Shown in pieces: positions 43,863 through 47,732 of a DNA stretch of 47,732 bases. Location: the NCBI RefSeq assembly GCF_000156335.1, contig NZ_DS999213.1, positions 2,342,995-2,390,726 of the forward strand, given 5' to 3'. Source of the DNA: Roseobacter sp. GAI101 (lineage in GTDB: Bacteria; Pseudomonadota; Alphaproteobacteria; Rhodobacterales; Rhodobacteraceae). Position 1 is the first letter of the stretch, and every line of letters begins with the position of its first letter. The notes beneath the pieces were generated by a model. That model was given only the letters and a program-made list of their open reading frames with translations. It did no database searches and was not told the DNA's origin. The position numbers were made by a program, and so were the translations under genes.

Positions 43863-44538
43863 CATAAGACGCGCCGGTGGCCGTTTTGTAGGAGGCGGAA
43901 TTTCAGCTATCGTGGCGATCTTGTTGATCGGCGCGGGTCTGTTGCTATGGGCCCTGCCCGACGCCAATGCGTTCAACGCCCAGGTAGAACGCATTTTCAT
44001 CGAAAACGATGATCTGACAGCCCAGGCTGAAATCAAATTGCTAGAAATCCTCGCCCAGTCAGGCTCGGTGTTCTCCGAAACCCTCTCAAGCTACCGCATC
44101 GTCATCATTGTTTTGCTGGTTTTTGCCACCGCGATGCTGGTCGCCGCCCTCGTGTTCCTGATCATGCTGGTCAGCTTCAACCGCCGCATGGCCCAGATCG
44201 AACGCGTCGGCATTCAGGTCAACTCCCTGCTGATCAGCCGCGAGGAAAACACAGTCTACCTTAACAACCTCGGCTTCAAGCTTACCGCCGCCGCGATGGA
44301 AACCATGTCGGTCCTCGCCGAAGCACGCATGGACGATGATGTCATGTCCGGCTCTGAAATCGAAGGCGTGATCTCGGGCCGCAATGCCGCAGATTGCGAC
44401 GAAGCCGCCGGAGCTACCCGCATCAAACGCCTGCGCGACACCCTCGGCAATCAGATCGTCTCGGAACTGCTGGTCAAGAACATTGCCCGCCGTGGCTATA
44501 TGCTCGCCATCGACAAGGACGTGATTAAGGTCATCTGA
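43834..44538 (+). CDS. Membrane protein with C-terminal winged-helix (OmpR-type) domain
   Basis: A 234-residue protein starting with GTG behind AAAGGAGAGACA. Two hydrophobic segments, about 21-42 and 88-115, flank a loop of 45 residues; positive residues before the first (IRRAGGR) and after the second (FNRRMAQ) place both ends in the cytosol and the loop in the periplasm. The C-terminal part follows the OmpR DNA-binding pattern: NTVYLNNLGFKLTAAAMETM like the start of that domain, DDVMSGSEIEGVISG like its second helix, and RIKRLRDTLG followed by ARRGYML like the recognition helix and hairpin. The order is reversed compared with ToxR and CadC. Function unknown; signal-dependent regulation from the membrane is inferred. 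Confidence 0.8.
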   Translation: MQDKTSYASDIRRAGGRFVGGGISAIVAILLIGAGLLLWALPDANAFNAQVERIFIENDDLTAQAEIKLLEILAQSGSVFSETLSSYRIVIIVLLVFATAMLVAALVFLIMLVSFNRRMAQIERVGIQVNSLLISREENTVYLNNLGFKLTAAAMETMSVLAEARMDDDVMSGSEIEGVISGRNAADCDEAAGATRIKRLRDTLGNQIVSELLVKNIARRGYMLAIDKDVIKVI

Positions 44539-44547
44539 CCCCTTCAT

Positions 44548-44600
44548 TTTTCAAAATAAACTCCGGGGGGACGCGTTTACGCGGCGGGGGCAGCGCCCCC
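44548..44600. repeat. Rhodobacterales-type intergenic element with two hairpins
   Basis: Behind the winged-helix gene lies a short stretch beginning TTCATTTTTCAAAATAAACT, then a GC-rich part with two hairpins: CGCGT/ACGCG (44572-44583) and GGGGGC/GCCCCC (44586-44600). From memory this kind of sequence recurs after genes in Rhodobacterales genomes. It may also end transcription of the upstream gene, though no T tract follows. Confidence 0.45.
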
Positions 44601-44663
44601 TCTGGACACCGGCTGATCCATACCCCTAGGGTGCGCTCAATCACAGCACCAAGGATCACGCCA

Positions 44664-45440
44664 ATGCCAGCCCCCCACAACCCTTTCAAACAATCTCTCA
44701 AAGACGGCGAAACGGTTTTCGGCTGCTGGCTTGCCCTCGCAGACACGTTCAGCACCGAACTGATGGGCACGGCAGGCTTTGACTGGCTTGTGATCGACGG
44801 GGAACATGCCCCCAATGATCTGCGGTCGATCCTTGCCCAGCTTCAAGTGCTCGAAGCCTCCAGCAGCCATCCGGTCGTGCGCGTGCCGATCGGTGAAACC
44901 TACATGCTGAAACAGGTTCTTGATGCCGGCGCGCAAACGGTGCTGGTCCCGATGGTCGACAACGCCGATCAAGCCCGCCAACTGGTCCGCGACGTGACCT
45001 ATCCGCCCCACGGCGACCGTGGCGTCGGCTATGCCCTGACCCGCGCGGCGCGGTTCTCTCAAACGGCGGATTACGGCACCACGGCCGATGACCAGATCTG
45101 CCTGTTGGTGCAGGTCGAAAGCGTCAAGGGCCTTGCCAACCTTGATGACATCCTCACCGTTCCGGGCATTGATGGTGTCTTTATAGGCCCCGCCGATCTG
45201 GCGGCCGACATGGGGCATATGGGCAATGCCCTGCACCCGGATGTACAGGCTGCAATCATGGGGGCGCTCGGCAAAATCGATGCCTCGGGCAAGGCCGCCG
45301 GAATTCTGTCCACCAATGACGGGATGACGCATGCCGCCATCAAGGCTGGCGCGCGTTTCGTCGCCGTGGGGGCCGATGTGTTGATCCTCAGCCATTCCGC
45401 CCAGGCCCTGGCCGGCAAATGGCGCGACACCCTTAAATGA
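44664..45440 (+). CDS. HpcH/HpaI family aldolase
   Basis: A 258-residue metal-dependent class II aldolase, as in 4-hydroxy-2-oxoheptanedioate aldolase and relatives that split 2-keto acids to pyruvate and an aldehyde. Motifs: VIDGEHAPNDLRSI near the start, LVQVESVKGLANL with the metal-binding glutamate and GVFIGPADLAADMG with the metal-binding aspartate. The ATG is preceded by AAGGA at eight bases. The MFS gene begins inside its stop, which suggests the carrier imports a substrate of this aldolase, possibly an aromatic- or sugar-derived acid. Confidence 0.93.
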   Translation: MPAPHNPFKQSLKDGETVFGCWLALADTFSTELMGTAGFDWLVIDGEHAPNDLRSILAQLQVLEASSSHPVVRVPIGETYMLKQVLDAGAQTVLVPMVDNADQARQLVRDVTYPPHGDRGVGYALTRAARFSQTADYGTTADDQICLLVQVESVKGLANLDDILTVPGIDGVFIGPADLAADMGHMGNALHPDVQAAIMGALGKIDASGKAAGILSTNDGMTHAAIKAGARFVAVGADVLILSHSAQALAGKWRDTLK

Positions 45441-46612
45441 CACGCGGCATTGCCCTGCTGGGGCTGGCCTACGTGCTCAGTCAGTTCTTCCGCGCCTTTC
45501 TGGCCGTGCTCAGCCCTGCCCTGCGCGCCGATATCGGGGCCGGTCCCGAAGACCTCGCCTTTGCGTCGGGCCTTTGGTTCTTTGCATTTGCCGCAATGCA
45601 ACTGCCTGTCGGCTGGGCGCTTGATACCATCGGGCCCCGCCGCACGGCCGCGGGCCTGCACCTGCTGGGTGCCGGTGGCGGGGCGGCGATCTTTGCGCTG
45701 GCAACCACCCCCCTGCACATCGACATTGCCATGGTCCTGATCGGGATCGGCTGCGCGCCCGTGCTGATGGCCGCCTACTATATCTTCGCCCGCGAATACC
45801 CGCCCGCCCGCTTTGTCGTGATGGCCTCTGTCATGGTCGGCGTCGGCACCTGCGGCAATCTGGTGGCATCCTACCCCATGGCCATCGCCGCCGAGACGAT
45901 CGGCTGGCGCGCATCCCTGTGGGGGCTTTGCGCCATCACCAGCCTGACGGCGCTTGGCATCTGGACCGTCGTCCGCGACCCTGTCCGCCCCGAAGGCGAG
46001 GCGCGCGGCAGTCTGTTGGCTGTCTTCAAGATCAAGGCGCTTTGGTTCATCTTTCCCATCATGGCCGTCAGTTATGCCCAGGTCGGTGCCTTGCGCGGCC
46101 TTTGGATCGGCCCCTATCTCGAGGACGTCTTTGCCGCCGACGCCCACCGCATCGGCCTTGCCACCTTGTTGATGGGATCCGCGATGGTCGCGGGCACCTT
46201 TGCCTATGGCCCGCTTGACCGCATCACCGGCAGCACCAAATGGGTCGTCATCAGCGGGACTACCTTGAATCTTGTGGCGCTTTTCGGGCTGATTTTGTAC
46301 CCGTCCGGCAGCCTGTTCCTTGCAATCCTGCTGATGGCCGCCATCGGTTTTTTCGGCGCGACCTATGCCATCATCATGTCGCACGGGCGCAGCTTTCTGC
46401 CGCCCCACCTGATCGGGCGCGGCATGACCCTTTTGAACCTGTGCAGCATCGGCGGTGTAGGCGTCGCGCAATTCCTCTCGGGCCGCGCCTATGCTGCAAG
46501 CCAACCGGCGCTGACCCCCCAAGCCCCATATGTGGTGATATTCACCCTGTTCACGGGGCTGATGCTGGCGGGGTTGTTCGTCTATCTGTTTGCACGCGAC
46601 ACACGCCATTAA
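45437..46612 (+). CDS. MFS transporter
   Basis: A 391-residue major facilitator superfamily protein with about 12 hydrophobic segments. The loop between helices 2 and 3 (GWALDTIGPRRTAAGLHLLG) has the family's D-x-x-G-x-x-R form, and the second half repeats the arrangement (YGPLDRITGSTKWVVISGT). Substrate unknown; co-translation with the HpcH/HpaI aldolase (four-base overlap) suggests a related organic acid. Confidence 0.92.
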   Translation: MTRGIALLGLAYVLSQFFRAFLAVLSPALRADIGAGPEDLAFASGLWFFAFAAMQLPVGWALDTIGPRRTAAGLHLLGAGGGAAIFALATTPLHIDIAMVLIGIGCAPVLMAAYYIFAREYPPARFVVMASVMVGVGTCGNLVASYPMAIAAETIGWRASLWGLCAITSLTALGIWTVVRDPVRPEGEARGSLLAVFKIKALWFIFPIMAVSYAQVGALRGLWIGPYLEDVFAADAHRIGLATLLMGSAMVAGTFAYGPLDRITGSTKWVVISGTTLNLVALFGLILYPSGSLFLAILLMAAIGFFGATYAIIMSHGRSFLPPHLIGRGMTLLNLCSIGGVGVAQFLSGRAYAASQPALTPQAPYVVIFTLFTGLMLAGLFVYLFARDTRH

Positions 46613-46688
46613 CGCGCACCCCCTTTCCCCGCACGAACAAGCGGTATATGAGGCGCGCACCATCACATTTTAATATTGGAGTTTTCAG

Positions 46689-47711
46689 ATGGGTTATCGC
46701 GTCGTCATCGCGGGTGCCACAGGTAATGTGGGCCGTGAAATGCTGAACATCTTGGCCGAGCGCCACTTCCCTGTAGACGAGATCGTGGCACTCGCCTCGC
46801 GCAAGTCTATGGGATCCGAAGTCAGCTTTGGCGACAAGACACTCAAGACGAAAGACCTTGATACGTTTGACTTTACAGGCTGGGACATGGCGCTGTTTGC
46901 CGTCGGTTCGGAAGCGACAAAGAAGTATGCCCCCAAAGCCGCCAAGGCCGGATGCGTGGTCATCGACAACTCGTCGCTTTATCGTTACGACGCCGATATC
47001 CCGTTGATCGTCCCCGAGGTTAACCCTCAGGCGATCCACGAGTATTCCAAGAAGAACATCATCGCCAACCCCAACTGTTCGACCGCGCAGATGGTTGTGG
47101 CGCTGAAGCCGCTGCATGACCGTGCGACGATCAAGCGCGTCGTCGTGTCGACCTATCAGTCTGTGTCCGGTGCGGGCAAAGACGGCATGGACGAACTGTG
47201 GGACCAGACCAAGTCGATCTACAACCCGACCGATGACAAGCCTGCGAAAAAGTTCACCAAGCAGATCGCCTTTAACGTGATTCCGCATATCGACGTCTTC
47301 ATGGACAGCGGCGACACGAAGGAAGAATGGAAGATGATGGTCGAGACGAAGAAAATCGTCGACCCCAAGATCAAGGTTACGGCCACCTGCGTGCGCGTGC
47401 CGGTCTTTGTCGGCCACGCCGAATCGATCAACATCGAATTCGAAGACCACCTGGACGAAAACGAGGCCCGCGATATTCTGCGCGAAGCCCCCGGTGTCAT
47501 GGTAATCGACAAGCGTGAAGACGGTGGATACGTGACGCCCGTCGAATGTGCCGGCGATTTCGCGACCTTCATCAGCCGCATCCGTCAGGACAGCACAATC
47601 GACAACGGCATCAACCTGTGGTGCGTCAGTGACAACCTGCGCAAAGGGGCCGCGCTGAACGCGGTACAGATCGCAGAGTTGCTGGGCCGCGAAGTTCTGA
47701 AAAAGGGCTAA
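46689..47711 (+). CDS. asd: Aspartate-semialdehyde dehydrogenase
   Basis: A 340-residue enzyme that reduces aspartyl phosphate to aspartate semialdehyde, feeding lysine, diaminopimelate, threonine and methionine synthesis. The NADP-binding VVIAGATGNVGREML is at the N-terminus, the nucleophilic cysteine is Cys130 in NPNCSTAQM, and VPVFVGHAESINIEF carries the active-site histidine. It starts behind TTGGAG at seven bases and has its own 76-base upstream gap. It ends 21 bases before the window edge. Confidence 0.97.
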   Translation: MGYRVVIAGATGNVGREMLNILAERHFPVDEIVALASRKSMGSEVSFGDKTLKTKDLDTFDFTGWDMALFAVGSEATKKYAPKAAKAGCVVIDNSSLYRYDADIPLIVPEVNPQAIHEYSKKNIIANPNCSTAQMVVALKPLHDRATIKRVVVSTYQSVSGAGKDGMDELWDQTKSIYNPTDDKPAKKFTKQIAFNVIPHIDVFMDSGDTKEEWKMMVETKKIVDPKIKVTATCVRVPVFVGHAESINIEFEDHLDENEARDILREAPGVMVIDKREDGGYVTPVECAGDFATFISRIRQDSTIDNGINLWCVSDNLRKGAALNAVQIAELLGREVLKKG

Positions 47712-47732
47712 GCCCCAAGACACTGTTCCATG

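Noticed and set aside
45071..46666. Minus-strand open frame of 531 codons opposite the aldolase and MFS genes
   Set aside because: Its composition (Gly, Asp, His, Gln, Lys rich) is typical of GC-rich antisense frames, and the plus strand carries two clear families.

Overview
The window is about 47.7 kb of chromosomal DNA from an alphaproteobacterium, most likely the Roseobacter group of the Rhodobacterales. This is inferred from GC-rich, GCC/ACC/GTC-biased codon use, a CcrM-type methylase next to rnhB, DUF2125, DUF3576 and DUF4170 proteins, a roseobacter-style porin, and the ftsK, lpxK and mutY/dciA neighbourhoods. The genus cannot be fixed from sequence alone. Coding density is very high, and I see no rRNA, tRNA, CRISPR array, prophage or insertion sequence. 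Nearly all genes are intact housekeeping or central-metabolism genes; the less ordinary material lies around 20.7 kb, 27.5-29 kb, 33-34.5 kb, 40.2 kb and 42.7-44.6 kb.

Layout. 0-6 kb: thiolase (-), a divergent STAS/ATPase pair resembling a partner switch, a gamma-glutamyltransferase, hspQ (-), an AEC-family carrier and a lipoprotein with a lysozyme-like fold. 6-12.3 kb (-): an amidase / aminotransferase / ftsK cluster closed by a clear terminator, then lolA. 12.4-17.2 kb: a UbiH-type hydroxylase (+) facing a minus-strand run of xth, thioredoxin-TPR protein, Lon-substrate-domain protein and Trm112-like protein, and upstream of these an OmpR-type response regulator. 17.3-21.5 kb: GTP cyclohydrolase II plus an L,D-transpeptidase-like protein, a YggS protein (-), a strongly biased porin (-) and a DUF3576 lipoprotein. 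21.5-26.2 kb (+): leuS-lptE-holA overlapping one another, then a GST. 26.2-29 kb (-): a flavoprotein, and a crotonase-fold protein overlapping a short-chain dehydrogenase, with a 21-residue lipoprotein gene between them on the other strand. 29.2-35.4 kb (+): a DUF2125 protein, pmbA, an inositol-monophosphatase-family protein, DUF4170, a divergent Kdo-transferase-like protein and lpxK. 35.5-39 kb: dciA-dsbA-caiB (-) divergent from mutY. 39-42.7 kb: alkB, a lone receiver domain behind a G10 tract, and rnhB-ccrM (-). 42.7-44.6 kb: a small, largely unannotated locus of two secreted proteins and a membrane protein ending in a winged helix. 44.6 kb to the end: an HpcH/HpaI aldolase overlapping an MFS carrier, then asd.

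Themes. Envelope biogenesis recurs (lolA, lptE, lpxK, the WaaA-like protein, porin, DsbA-like protein, L,D-transpeptidase-like protein). So does DNA replication and upkeep (ftsK, holA, xth, mutY, dciA, ccrM, rnhB). The best candidates for undescribed biology are the membrane-tethered winged-helix protein at 43834-44538, whose domain order is the reverse of ToxR/CadC, and its divergent neighbours sharing an 18-bp palindrome. Other candidates are the G10 tract forming the ribosome-binding region of the lone receiver, the repeats upstream of the porin, and two enzymes (the WaaA-like protein and the crotonase) that lack expected catalytic acids. Two intergenic stretches exceed 300 bases: 2107-2427, which holds an inverted repeat, and 20670-20980, which holds repeats upstream of the porin.
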